Positions 1-6,337 of a stretch of 18,472 bases of DNA are shown in pieces. The stretch is from contig CAKQKN010000107.1 of assembly GCA_934249215.1 (NCBI GenBank), forward strand, positions 1-18,472. The letters are read 5' to 3'. This stretch comes from an uncultured Clostridia bacterium. GTDB lineage: Bacteria > Bacillota > Clostridia > Christensenellales > Borkfalkiaceae. Made by a program: the position numbers and the translations under genes. The notes beneath the pieces were generated by a model. That model was not told the origin of the DNA and searched no databases. It saw only the letters and a list, made by a program, of their open reading frames with translations. Numbering within the stretch: the first letter of the stretch is position 1; each line of letters begins with the position of its first letter.

Positions 1-437
1 AGGTTCACTCGCGCCCGATTATCGAGGACGTGAGCAGAATAAACAAGTTCGAAGTGACGAAAAAAGGAAGCGAGGTCGCGGTTATCGCGCTCGGCGATTT
101 CTATCAGAAAGGCGAAAATCTTTGCGCGTTGCTGAAAGAAAAACTGAACGTCGACGCGACGCTCGTCAATCCGAGATTTGCTTCCGCGGTTGACGAGGAA
201 GTCCTCGGCTCGCTTATTCCCGATCACAAACTCGTGATAACGCTCGAGGACGGCGTGCTCGAGGGCGGCTTCGGATATAAGGTTGCGAACTTCTTCGGCG
301 ACAAGAAAATTCTCGTCAAAAACTACGGGCTCGGCAAGAAATTTTATGACAGATACGATCCGTCCGCACTTTTGAAAGAACTCGGAGCCGACGACGATTC
401 GATCGTCGAATACGTAAAAGAAACGCTCGGAAAGTAA
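1..437 (+). CDS. dxs: 1-deoxy-D-xylulose-5-phosphate synthase family protein, C-terminal part (5' truncated by window edge)
   Basis: The open frame runs in from the left edge (codons in phase from base 3) and stops with TAA at 435-437, leaving about 144 C-terminal residues. They match the transketolase C-terminal domain of DXS, the thiamine-diphosphate enzyme that condenses pyruvate and glyceraldehyde 3-phosphate in the first step of the MEP isoprenoid pathway. Visible landmarks are VNPRF followed by VDEEVL, the ITLEDGVLEGGFG segment, and a final GLGKKF...LLKELGADDDSIVE block. Other members of the fold (transketolase, 2-oxoacid dehydrogenase beta) fit less well. The wording is closer to the shorter, divergent DXS paralogue seen in Clostridia than to E. 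coli Dxs, which is recollection rather than a search result. The catalytic and TPP-binding parts are outside the window. Confidence 0.75.
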   Translation, partial: VHSRPIIEDVSRINKFEVTKKGSEVAVIALGDFYQKGENLCALLKEKLNVDATLVNPRFASAVDEEVLGSLIPDHKLVITLEDGVLEGGFGYKVANFFGDKKILVKNYGLGKKFYDRYDPSALLKELGADDDSIVEYVKETLGK

Positions 438-453
438 CGGCGAATATGCCTAT

Positions 454-477
454 AACGGACTTATAGACCGGTTTTTT
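454..477 (+). terminator. weak candidate terminator after dxs
   Basis: AACGG (454-458) can pair with CCGGTT (468-473) with one bulged base across a 9-nt loop, followed by a six-T run. A competing hairpin, CTATAA with TTATAG, overlaps it. The stem is short, so this is tentative. Confidence 0.35.
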
Positions 478-812
478 GTCGTTTTCGGCTTGATTTGCCC
501 GGTGTTTCGACGGTGTTTTTGCGTCGTAAATAGCGGTACGTTTTGCCGCGGCTTGGCAATGCTCTCGTTGAAGAAAGAGGGCGTAACCATGCCGCCGTTT
601 TTTAAAGCCGCAGCGGGAGCGGGCTTTGTGTGCATGCGTGCGGTGGGCGTTTTTCTTCCGACGGCGGAAACCGTTTCGTTTCCGTGGGGGATAAAAACGA
701 AAAAAACGCCGAAAAGCCGACGAAAAACGCGCGCGGGCTCTTCGCATGCGTGCGTAATATATTATAAAGGTCGGAAAAATTTTAAAAAATTTGCGAAAAG
801 GCGTTAAAAAGG
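478..812. other. non-coding spacer, no supported gene
   Basis: About 330 bases between the dxs end and the ribosomal promoter. The frames that stay open (for example 490-807 on +) give Arg/Lys/Phe-rich, low-complexity peptides without a good ribosome binding site or recognisable domain. An 11-base word GCATGCGTGCG occurs twice (near 632 and 744), and AAAGCC/GGCTTT can form a hairpin near 605-628. No function is assigned. Confidence 0.6.
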
Positions 813-841
813 TTGACAGGTCTTTTATTATAGTGTAGAAT
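813..841 (+). promoter_or_regulatory. sigma-A-type promoter for rpmG-secE-nusG
   Basis: TTGACA at 813-818 and TAGAAT at 836-841 are separated by exactly 17 bases. Transcription would begin near 848, leaving a leader of about 70 nt before rpmG. That leader can form two small hairpins (CACC/GGTG at 850-866; CGAAA/TTTCG near 887-899). It is the best promoter upstream of the translation and transcription-factor cluster. Confidence 0.85.
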
Positions 842-919
842 GAACAAGCACCTCGGAATGCGGTGTGTTAATTTTATGTTAAGTACGAAACGGTTTCGCG
901 TAGGACGGGAAGGCAGAAA

Positions 920-1081
920 ATGGCTAAAGGAATCAGAACGAGAATAACTCTTGCATGCACCGAATGCAAACAGCGCAATTATGACGTTTATAAAAACAAA
1001 AAAAATACGCCCGACAGAATCGAGCTCAATAAATATTGCCCGTTTTGCAAAAAGCACACCGCGCATAAGGAAACCAAGTAA
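920..1081 (+). CDS. rpmG: 50S ribosomal protein L33
   Basis: A 53-residue protein beginning MAKGIRTRITLACTEC, a standard L33 of the large ribosomal subunit. It is the zinc-binding type: two Cys pairs, CTEC (C13, C16) and CPFC (C40, C43), are intact, so it should hold a zinc ribbon. The start is ATG at 920 with a GGGAAGG ribosome binding site seven bases upstream, and the stop is TAA at 1079-1081. It is the first gene after the promoter at 813-841 and lies 59 bases before secE, the usual Firmicutes order. Many Firmicutes also carry a Cys-free L33 copy for zinc limitation; whether this genome does cannot be seen here. Confidence 0.95.
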   Translation: MAKGIRTRITLACTECKQRNYDVYKNKKNTPDRIELNKYCPFCKKHTAHKETK

Positions 1082-1140
1082 TTTCGCCCGCACGAGGTCG
1101 GAATGCTTTTGATGTGCAATAACTAACTCAGAGGTGTAAA

Positions 1141-1410
1141 ATGAGCGAAGTCAGTGAAGTCAAAAATGACAAGAACACAAAGAAAAATAAGAAACCGAAC
1201 GTGTTCGTCAGATTTTTCCGTTGGTTCGGAAAGAAAATGAAGGAAATGTGGTCCGAGCTTAAGAACGTCACGTGGCCCAAAATGCCCAAGGTCATCAAAC
1301 AGACCGGCGTCGTGCTCGGCGTTATTCTCGTTTTCCTTATTCTCATTACGGCTATTGATGCCGGTTTCGGCGAATTGCTCAGAGTTCTGGTTAACGCCGG
1401 CAAGTCGTGA
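1141..1410 (+). CDS. secE: preprotein translocase subunit SecE
   Basis: An 89-residue, single-span SecE, the small subunit that clamps SecY in the Sec protein export channel of the cytoplasmic membrane. A charged N-terminal arm (residues 1-35) is followed by the hallmark amphipathic segment with EMWSELKNVTWPK, then one hydrophobic transmembrane helix (about residues 60-80, LGVILVFLILITAIDAGF). Length is typical for the short Gram-positive form. ATG at 1141 follows a GAGGTG ribosome binding site. It sits between rpmG and nusG, the near-universal arrangement, and its stop overlaps the ribosome binding site of nusG, suggesting coupled translation. Confidence 0.95.
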   Translation: MSEVSEVKNDKNTKKNKKPNVFVRFFRWFGKKMKEMWSELKNVTWPKMPKVIKQTGVVLGVILVFLILITAIDAGFGELLRVLVNAGKS

Positions 1411-1422
1411 GGACTATAGCAG

Positions 1423-1959
1423 ATGGAAGAGAATAACAGCGCAAAATGGTACGTTATTCACACCTTTTCGGGCTATGAACAAATGGTTAAGTCCAGCCTC
1501 GAAAAGCTGATTGAGAATAACAATCTTTCGGAAACCATTCTCGATATTAAGATTCCGATGGAACAGACCATCGAGGAGAAAAACGGCAAGAAAAAGGTCG
1601 TTCAGCGCAAGCTGATTCCCTCGTACGTCTTTATCAAAATGATATATAACAACAATCTTTGGCATGTCATCACGAACATCAAGGGCGTTACCGGTTTTGT
1701 CGGCCCCCTCGGAAGATTGTTGCCGCTTACCGATGACGAAGTGAAGCGCATGGGGCTTGAAAGCAAGCTCGAAAACGTCGACTTTGCTGTCGGGGATAAC
1801 GTCAAGATTATTTCCGGACCGCTCGAATCGGTTCTCGGAGTAGTTTCTTCGCTCAACTTCGCGAACCAGAAAGCCAACGTCAAGGTGACTATGTTCGGGC
1901 GCGAAACCAACGTCGAACTCGATTTCGTTCAGATCGAAAAGATTGTCGACAAATTCTGA
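1423..1959 (+). CDS. nusG: transcription termination/antitermination protein NusG
   Basis: A 178-residue NusG, which binds the RNA polymerase clamp to control pausing and Rho-dependent termination and couples transcription to the ribosome through S10. The N-terminal NGN domain opens with WYVIHTFSGYEQMVKSSLE (from residue 9) and includes the conserved region IPSYVFIKM and VTGFVG. The C-terminal KOW domain begins about residue 125 (GDNVKIISGPLESVLGVV) and contains MFGRETNVELDFVQIEKI. Length is normal. ATG at 1423 uses GTGAGGA overlapping the secE stop, 12 bases between genes. It is followed by a 218-base gap with leader structures before rplK. Confidence 0.96.
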   Translation: MEENNSAKWYVIHTFSGYEQMVKSSLEKLIENNNLSETILDIKIPMEQTIEEKNGKKKVVQRKLIPSYVFIKMIYNNNLWHVITNIKGVTGFVGPLGRLLPLTDDEVKRMGLESKLENVDFAVGDNVKIISGPLESVLGVVSSLNFANQKANVKVTMFGRETNVELDFVQIEKIVDKF

Positions 1960-1996
1960 TTATTTCGCTTGTTTTTCGTGCGCTACGCCGGGGGGG

Positions 1997-2112
1997 CTTG
2001 CGTTGCGGCTTGTCCGCACGGCATTGCTGAAAAACGCAAGTTGCGTCGAACGGAAGAACGCGGAAAACGACAGAATATAAATAATACGCTTTATTCCGCA
2101 CGTTCGTGCGGT
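1997..2112 (+). promoter_or_regulatory. structured nusG-rplK intergenic RNA
   Basis: CTTGCGTT (1997-2004) is perfectly complementary to AACGCAAG (2033-2040), enclosing a small GCGG/CCGC hairpin. Further on, CCGCAC (2096-2101) pairs with GTGCGG (2106-2111) over a GTTC loop. Neither is followed by a T run, so they look like RNA folds or processing sites rather than terminators. No convincing promoter was found in this gap. Confidence 0.4.
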
Positions 2113-2113
2113 T

Positions 2114-2161
2114 AGTGGGAGAGGCGTCAAAATCACAGACCGACGAACTCGTTATACCACT
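2114..2161 (+). promoter_or_regulatory. candidate ribosomal protein L1 binding site upstream of rplK
   Basis: AGTGG (2114-2118) pairs with CCACT (2157-2161); an asymmetric internal loop GA opposite GTTATA follows; then GAG/CTC (2121-2123 with 2148-2150) and CGTC/GACG (2125-2128 with 2142-2145) close a 13-nt loop. The strands GTGGGAG and TACCAC copy the L1-binding helix of 23S rRNA as I remember it from E. coli. L1 is known to repress its own operon by binding such a site. The fold ends four bases before the rplK Shine-Dalgarno sequence, so a bound L1 would block initiation. A second copy lies before rplA. Confidence 0.7.
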
Positions 2162-2177
2162 TTATGGAGGAAACATT

Positions 2178-2603
2178 ATGGCTAAAAAAGTTACAGCGGT
2201 CGTCAAATTGCAGTTACCCGCAGGTAAAGCAACTCCGGGCCCGCCCGTAGGTTCCACCCTTGGTCCTTACGGTATCAACATTCCGGGATTTACCAAAGAG
2301 TTCAATGCGAAGACGACGGCGCAGGCGGGACTTATCATTCCTTGCGTAATTACGATTTATCAGGATCGTTCGTTTACGTTCATTCTCAAAACTCCGCCCG
2401 CACCCGTTCTTATAAAGAAAGCTTGCGGTCTTGAATCTGCAAGTGCGGTTCCCAACAAACAGAAAGTAGCAAAGCTTACCAAAGCTCAGCTCGAGGAAAT
2501 CGCAAAGACGAAAATGGTTGATACCAATGCAGCCTCGCTCGAAGCCTGCATGTCGATGATTAAAGGTACTGCCCGTTCTATGGGTATCACCGTAGAAGAG
2601 TAA
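2178..2603 (+). CDS. rplK: 50S ribosomal protein L11
   Basis: A 141-residue L11, which with L10-L12 forms the GTPase-associated centre of the large subunit. The start is ATG at 2178 (MAKKVTAVVKLQLPAGKATPG), eight bases after GGAGG at 2166-2170. The frame is open 24 codons further upstream, but that extension has no ribosome binding site and is not L11. The N-terminal domain has the proline-rich PGPPVGSTLG loop and EFNAKT. The C-terminal rRNA-binding domain carries KIAKTKM-like helices and ends with GTARSMGITVEE. The loop is somewhat divergent from the usual PAPPVGPALGQ, a region known to contact thiostrepton. Confidence 0.95.
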   Translation: MAKKVTAVVKLQLPAGKATPGPPVGSTLGPYGINIPGFTKEFNAKTTAQAGLIIPCVITIYQDRSFTFILKTPPAPVLIKKACGLESASAVPNKQKVAKLTKAQLEEIAKTKMVDTNAASLEACMSMIKGTARSMGITVEE

Positions 2604-2677
2604 AAAACCCTCTATAAGTCGATTAACGGCATAAAAGAGGAAAATCGACCGTAAATCCCAAACGGCGGTCGAATAAC

Positions 2678-2718
2678 GTGGGAGAGTCGCTTTTTTAAGT
2701 CAGCGCTCGTTTGACCAC
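2678..2718 (+). promoter_or_regulatory. candidate ribosomal protein L1 binding site upstream of rplA
   Basis: GTGG (2678-2681) pairs with CCAC (2715-2718). An internal loop GA opposite GTTTGA follows, then GAG/CTC (2684-2686 with 2706-2708) and CGC/GCG (2688-2690 with 2703-2705) close a 12-nt loop. The layout is the same as the site before rplK although the loop sequence differs. The last paired base touches the rplA ribosome binding site AAGGAGGT (2719-2726), which fits translational autoregulation by L1. Confidence 0.7.
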
Positions 2719-2736
2719 AAGGAGGTTATTATAATA

Positions 2737-3426
2737 ATGAAAGTTGGAAAAAGATATTCCGAATGCCTCAAGGCATATGATAAGAATAAACTTTACGAAG
2801 TAGAAGAGGGTATCGACGCGGTACTCGCCACTTCCAAAGCAAAGTTCGACGAAACCGTTGAGTTCCACGTAAGACTCGGCGTAGATCCGAAACAAGCGGA
2901 TCAGCAGGTCAGAGGCGTTATCGTTCTTCCTCACGGAACCGGTAAGAGCGTCAAAGTTTTGGTTATCGCAAAGGGCGAGAAAGCCGACGCGGCAACCGCA
3001 GCCGGTGCGGATTACGTCGGAGCCGAAGATATGGTTCAGAAGATCCAGAAAGAAAACTGGTTCGATTTCGACGTCGTTATCACGACTCCCGATATGATGG
3101 GCGTCGTCGGCAGAATCGGTAAAGTATTAGGTCCTAAAGGTCTTATGCCGAACCCGAAATCCGGTACCGTTACTCCCGACGTTGCTAAAGCGGTCAAGGA
3201 CGTTAAAGCAGGTAAAGTCGAATACAGACTCGACAAAACCGCCGTTATTCACTGCATCATCGGAAAGAAGAGCTTCGGTAAAGAAAAACTTCTCGAGAAC
3301 TATCGCGCGCTTCTCGACGCCATCATCAAGGCTAAGCCTGCGGCGGCGAAGGGCGTTTACGTAAAGAGCATCGCTCTTGCGTCGACGATGGGCCCCGGCG
3401 TTAAAATAAATACCAAAACGCTCTAA
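2737..3426 (+). CDS. rplA: 50S ribosomal protein L1
   Basis: A 229-residue L1, the mobile-stalk protein that helps release deacylated tRNA from the E site and is the translational repressor of the rplK-rplA operon. It starts MKVGKRYSECLKAYDKNKLY at ATG 2737 with AAGGAGGT ten bases upstream. Family landmarks are VEFHVRLGVDPKQADQQVRG (domain I), VGRIGKVLGPKGLMPNPKSGTV and the C-terminal GVYVKSIALASTMGPGVKI. Length is normal. It follows rplK after 133 bases containing the L1-site mimic, and is followed immediately by a separate promoter for rplJ-rplL. Confidence 0.96.
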   Translation: MKVGKRYSECLKAYDKNKLYEVEEGIDAVLATSKAKFDETVEFHVRLGVDPKQADQQVRGVIVLPHGTGKSVKVLVIAKGEKADAATAAGADYVGAEDMVQKIQKENWFDFDVVITTPDMMGVVGRIGKVLGPKGLMPNPKSGTVTPDVAKAVKDVKAGKVEYRLDKTAVIHCIIGKKSFGKEKLLENYRALLDAIIKAKPAAAKGVYVKSIALASTMGPGVKINTKTL

Positions 3427-3432
3427 AATCGT

Positions 3433-3462
3433 TTGACAAGCGCGTGCGATGCGTGCTATTAT
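3433..3462 (+). promoter_or_regulatory. sigma-A-type promoter for rplJ-rplL
   Basis: TTGACA at 3433-3438 and TATTAT at 3457-3462 with an 18-base spacer and an extended -10 TG at 3454-3455. Transcription should start near 3469, directly ahead of the L10 leader. Confidence 0.8.
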
Positions 3463-3467
3463 AGCGA

Positions 3468-3586
3468 TGATAAAAATATCAGCCGAAGAAAGCCGGTCTT
3501 AATTATCCGCAAGGGTAAACCTGCCGAGGCAGCACCTAAATAGGGACGATACCCTTATGCTGTTTCGCGCGGCATGAGGGTTTTTC
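3468..3586 (+). ncRNA. L10 leader (ribosomal protein autoregulatory RNA with attenuator)
   Basis: The 5' untranslated region of rplJ has the layout of the Firmicutes L10 leader: CCGAAGAAAGCCGG near its start, the conserved hairpin CTGCCGAGGCAG (3521-3532), and a terminator with stem ACCCTTATGC/GCATGAGGGT (3551-3560 with 3572-3581) running into TTTTTCTTT. In known examples, L10 or L10(L12)4 binds the kink-turn region and favours termination or represses translation. A run AGGG at 3542-3545 could compete for the 5' strand of the terminator. The family assignment is from pattern memory. Confidence 0.8.
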
Positions 3587-3619
3587 TTTCGGCGAAAAAT
3601 AATAACGGAGGTAAAGGAA

Positions 3620-4153
3620 TTGTCGTCTAATCTCGAAAACAAGAAACAAGTAGTTTCCGAATTAACGGAAAAAATCAAGAACAGCAAGTCTGTTGTTTTC
3701 GTCGACTATAAAGGTTTGACGGCGGCGGAAGTTACCGAACTTCGTTGCTCTTTCAGAAAGGCAAACGTTGAATATAAAGTTCTCAAAAACACGTTGGTCA
3801 GAAAGGCGTTCAACGAACTCGGAATTACCGATTTCGATTCCGATCTTAACGGCCCCACTGCCGTTGCGTTCGGAGCGGACGAAACCGGGGCTGCCAAAAT
3901 CGTTATCGAAGCCGCTAAAAAATATACGGACAAGATCGTTGCGAAGAGCGCGTTCGTTGACGGAAACCGCGTTGACGTGGCCGGTGTCAAGGCTCTCGCC
4001 GCAATGCCTACAAGGGAAGAACTCATTGCAAAGATGCTCGGCTCGATGCAGTCGCCCATCACCAAGTTTGCAGGCGTTCTGTCCGCTACTTTGAGAAGCG
4101 TCGTGCTTGCGCTCAACGCCGTTGCGGAAAAGAAAGCAGCACAGGAAAACTAA
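3620..4153 (+). CDS. rplJ: 50S ribosomal protein L10
   Basis: A 177-residue L10, the stalk base that anchors L7/L12 dimers on the large subunit. The start codon is TTG at 3620 (MSSNLENKKQVVSELTEKIKNS), eight bases after GGAGG at 3607-3611; no in-frame ATG fits the conserved N-terminus. Typical segments are SVVFVDYKGLTAAEVTELR, VLKNTLVRKAFNE and GPTAVAFG. The C-terminal helix that binds L12 dimers is LRSVVLALNAVAEKKAAQ. Expression should be set by the L10 leader upstream, and the TTG start may add to low initiation in the absence of coupling. Confidence 0.95.
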   Translation: MSSNLENKKQVVSELTEKIKNSKSVVFVDYKGLTAAEVTELRCSFRKANVEYKVLKNTLVRKAFNELGITDFDSDLNGPTAVAFGADETGAAKIVIEAAKKYTDKIVAKSAFVDGNRVDVAGVKALAAMPTREELIAKMLGSMQSPITKFAGVLSATLRSVVLALNAVAEKKAAQEN

Positions 4154-4242
4154 AACCGATCGCCTTTTCGGCGTGAACGAAAGTAGCCGTCTTTTCAAAA
4201 CGGCAAATAATTAAATCGAAAAATAATCGGAGGAATCTAAAA

Positions 4243-4620
4243 ATGGCTGATATCGCTAAATTAATGGAAGAAATCAAAGGTTTAACCGTTCTCGAACTCA
4301 ATAATCTCGTTAAGGCTCTCGAAGAGGAATTCGGCGTAAGCGCCGCTGCTCCCGTAGCCGTTGCCGCTGCTCCTGCCGCAGGTGCCGCTGCTGCTCCCGC
4401 TGAAGAAGAAAAGACCGAATTCAACGTCGTTCTTAAGGACTTCGGTGCTAACAAGATTGCCGTTATCAAAGTTGTTCGCGAACTTACCGGTCTTGCTCTC
4501 GGCGACGCTAAGGCTCTCGTTGAGAAACTCGGCACCATCAAAGAAGGCGTTCCAAAGGACGAAGCTGCTAAGATGGTCGAGAAATTCAAAGAAGCCGGCG
4601 CTACCGCTGTTGCTGAATAA
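4243..4620 (+). CDS. rplL: 50S ribosomal protein L7/L12
   Basis: A 125-residue L7/L12, the multi-copy stalk protein that recruits and stimulates translational GTPases. The N-terminal dimerisation domain (about 1-33, MEEIKGLTVLELNNLVKALEEEFG) leads into an Ala/Pro-rich hinge (about 34-55). The C-terminal domain has FNVVLKDFGANKIAVIKVVR, GLALGDAKALVEKLG and a final KEAGATAVAE. ATG at 4243 is preceded by CGGAGG. It lies 89 bases after rplJ and is followed by a strong terminator instead of rpoB. Confidence 0.97.
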   Translation: MADIAKLMEEIKGLTVLELNNLVKALEEEFGVSAAAPVAVAAAPAAGAAAAPAEEEKTEFNVVLKDFGANKIAVIKVVRELTGLALGDAKALVEKLGTIKEGVPKDEAAKMVEKFKEAGATAVAE

Positions 4621-4637
4621 TTTCAACCAAAAGAAAA

Positions 4638-4668
4638 AGCCGTTGTGTATCCCACAACGGCTATTTTT
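4638..4668 (+). terminator. intrinsic terminator after rplL
   Basis: A perfect 10-bp stem AGCCGTTGTG (4638-4647) / CACAACGGCT (4653-4662) with a five-base loop is followed by ATTTTT. It ends the rplJ-rplL transcript. Confidence 0.93.
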
Positions 4669-4729
4669 CGTTAAGGGTGAGAATCCCTGACAAATTCTAT
4701 TTTCGGATTAACCGTACGGAGTGTTTATA

Positions 4730-5596
4730 ATGAAAAAAATAAATATAGTCGGAAGTCTTAACGTCGATCTTTGTATCGAAAGTCCGTATATGCCAGTTGC
4801 GGGCGAAACGCTGACGGGGGGCGGATTTATGATAAATGGGGGCGGAAAGGGCGCAAATCAGGCGATCGCCGCCGCCAGACTCGGCGGAAACGTTCGCATG
4901 TGCGGAGCCGTCGGCGACGATCAGTTCGGCGCGAACCAGATAAGCGGGCTTAAAGCGGACGGTATCGACGTGTCGTTCGTGAAAGCTGTGGGCGGAGTGT
5001 CCACGGGCGTCGCGGTTATCGTGCTGACCGAGGGCGACAACAGAATCATTCTCGATAAAGGCGCAAATTCACGCGTCGAAAAAGCGGATATTGACGCTTT
5101 TCTCGAGGGGGCTAATCCCGGTGATATCTACCTTACGCAGCTCGAAAACCCGATCGACGTTATCGGTTACGGGCTTAAAAAGGCAAAGGAAAAAGGACTT
5201 TTGACAGTTCTCAATCCCGCGCCCGCAAACGGAGCAATCAAGGACTATCTCGAATACGTCGATATCATCACCCCGAACGAGAGCGAACTCAACATTCTCG
5301 GCGGAAAAGAATGGCTTTTCGGCTGCGGAATCAAAACGATCGTAACCACTCTCGGCGGCAAAGGCTATCGCATTTCGAACGCCGACGGCGACAAGGAATA
5401 TCCCTGCATTAAGGTGAAAGCCGTCGATACGACTGCTGCGGGCGATACGCTATGCGGCGGGCTCGTCGTCGGACTCTCGGAAGGTAAAACGCTCGAGGAA
5501 GCGTGCGCGTTCGGAAGCAAAGCCGCTTCGATTGCTTGCACCCGCAAAGGCGCTCAACCGTCCGTTCCCACTCGCAAAGAAGTCGAAGAGTATTGA
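4730..5596 (+). CDS. rbsK: ribokinase-like PfkB family sugar kinase
   Basis: A 288-residue kinase of the PfkB fold, most like ribokinase, which phosphorylates D-ribose at O5 with ATP. Visible motifs are the sugar-binding start (GSLNVDLCIESPYMPVAGET), the di-glycine lid GGGKGANQA (residues 37-45), NPAPA, TPNESE, TLGGKG, and the catalytic/anion-hole signature DTTAAGD ending in the probable base D239. The start chosen is ATG at 4730 with CGGAGTG eight bases before; a GTG at 4721 overlaps that Shine-Dalgarno sequence and is rejected. The gene stands alone between two terminators, with no ribose transporter or rbsD nearby, so a related substrate such as another pentose or a nucleoside is possible. 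Confidence 0.85.
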   Translation: MKKINIVGSLNVDLCIESPYMPVAGETLTGGGFMINGGGKGANQAIAAARLGGNVRMCGAVGDDQFGANQISGLKADGIDVSFVKAVGGVSTGVAVIVLTEGDNRIILDKGANSRVEKADIDAFLEGANPGDIYLTQLENPIDVIGYGLKKAKEKGLLTVLNPAPANGAIKDYLEYVDIITPNESELNILGGKEWLFGCGIKTIVTTLGGKGYRISNADGDKEYPCIKVKAVDTTAAGDTLCGGLVVGLSEGKTLEEACAFGSKAASIACTRKGAQPSVPTRKEVEEY

Positions 5597-5646
5597 TAGC
5601 GAATGGAAGTCCAAAGCGAATGAAAGCGTTACCGGGATGAAAATAT

Positions 5647-5714
5647 AGCGGCGGTTTGCCGCTTGGTTTTGGATTTGATTATGATAGCCGACGATTGATT
5701 TCGTCGGCTTTTTT
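5647..5714 (+). terminator. terminator region after ribokinase gene (two hairpins)
   Basis: The main terminator is AGCCGACGA (5686-5694) / TCGTCGGCT (5701-5709), a 9-bp stem with a six-base loop and a six-T run. Just upstream, AGCGGC/GCCGCT (5647-5663) forms another hairpin with an interrupted T tract. Confidence 0.88.
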
Positions 5715-5732
5715 CGTTGCTTCTAATCGTTA

Positions 5733-5918
5733 TGCGGCGCGGGGCGCGCCTGGATCCCTCGTAGGTCAGTCAGGTGGGGCGGCTCGGGATGACGAAAAAA
5801 TAATACGCGTGGAGAGATTAGGTTTTTTGCCCTCATCCGTCGGCAGAGCCGACACCTTCCCCGAATTAGGGAAGGCTTAAAAGTAAGATTGTGTTGAGAG
5901 TGCGGCGCGGAGCGCGCC
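5733..5918. repeat. palindromic repeat cluster A/B flanked by GC-rich 18-bp direct repeats
   Basis: An 18-base GC-rich word starting TGCGGCGCGG occurs at 5733-5750 and, with one mismatch, at 5901-5918. Between them lie two modules. Module A has GGATCCCTCG (5752-5761) facing CTCGGGATGAC (5783-5793). Module B has hairpin GTCGGC/GCCGAC (5839-5853) followed by hairpin CCTTCCC/GGGAAGG (5855-5875). From memory, elements worded like these are scattered between genes in many gut Clostridia genomes. They encode nothing and their biological role is unknown. Confidence 0.6.
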
Positions 5919-6046
5919 CCTTTTGTCGCATACGCGACATTTTCCCCGTTTGGCGGTGGAATCGTTCCGAAGAGGGAAAAGTTCGATTGCTCCGAAGTGG
6001 AAGGCTTACAGTGGCGGGAAATAGTTCCGAAGGGGCAAGACAGAAA
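5915..6046. repeat. second palindromic repeat module and degenerate GTTCCGAAG repeats
   Basis: This module repeats the layout of module B with different bases: a CCCCTTTT lead, hairpin GTCGC/GCGAC (5925-5938), then TTTTCCC (5940-5946) facing GGGAAAA (5974-5980). It is followed by degenerate copies of a unit worded TGGCGG..GAA..GTTCCGAAG..GG, near 5951-5981 and 6012-6043, with a partial CTCCGAAGTGG between them. No gene is supported in this stretch. Confidence 0.5.
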
Positions 6047-6171
6047 GTTTTGCGAAAAAAAGGAAAGCGGGCGAAATGGAAAAAAATATGCCCTTGTGTT
6101 TATTTTTCTTGCTTTTTTTGATGAGAGTTGTGTATAATCAGCCGCTAAAAGTGTTTTTTTTCGCTTTTGCA

Positions 6172-6200
6172 TTGACAAAAATCGACAAGTGCCGTATAAT
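6172..6200 (+). promoter_or_regulatory. sigma-A-type promoter for the GlpA-like redox operon
   Basis: TTGACA at 6172-6177 and TATAAT at 6195-6200 with a 17-base spacer, both perfect consensus. A second TATAAT at 6133-6138 has only a weak -35 and may be accessory. The start site near 6207 leaves a leader of about 130 nt. Confidence 0.88.
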
Positions 6201-6215
6201 ATTTCGGTCAACACA

Positions 6216-6280
6216 ATGCAAAGTTGCTCGTGGCGGTCGAACGCTCGGAGCGCCGTTGCATACGCCGTCGTTTGCGGCGT
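6216..6280 (+). promoter_or_regulatory. structured 5' leader of the redox operon
   Basis: ATGCAA (6216-6221) pairs with TTGCAT (6256-6261), enclosing GGCG/CGCC (6232-6235 with 6251-6254). A second hairpin, ACGCCG/CGGCGT (6262-6267 with 6275-6280), follows. A T5 run comes only about 12 bases later, so an attenuator is uncertain. It does not match a riboswitch class that I recognise. Confidence 0.35.
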
Positions 6281-6337
6281 TATAGGGTTACTTTTTACGA
6301 TCAGGATACAGACTATTATTGACTACCGGAGGATATA

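Noticed and set aside
490..807. 105-codon + strand frame before the ribosomal promoter
   Set aside because: Basic, low-complexity peptide without a ribosome binding site or recognisable domain; it runs up to the promoter region.
2106..2177. 24-codon extension of rplK
   Set aside because: It has no ribosome binding site, overlaps the L1-site fold, and L11 begins MAKKV at 2178.
4158..4196. Hairpins between rplJ and rplL as a terminator
   Set aside because: Short stems (CGCC/GGCG and GCCGT/ACGGC) without a following T run; rplL needs read-through.
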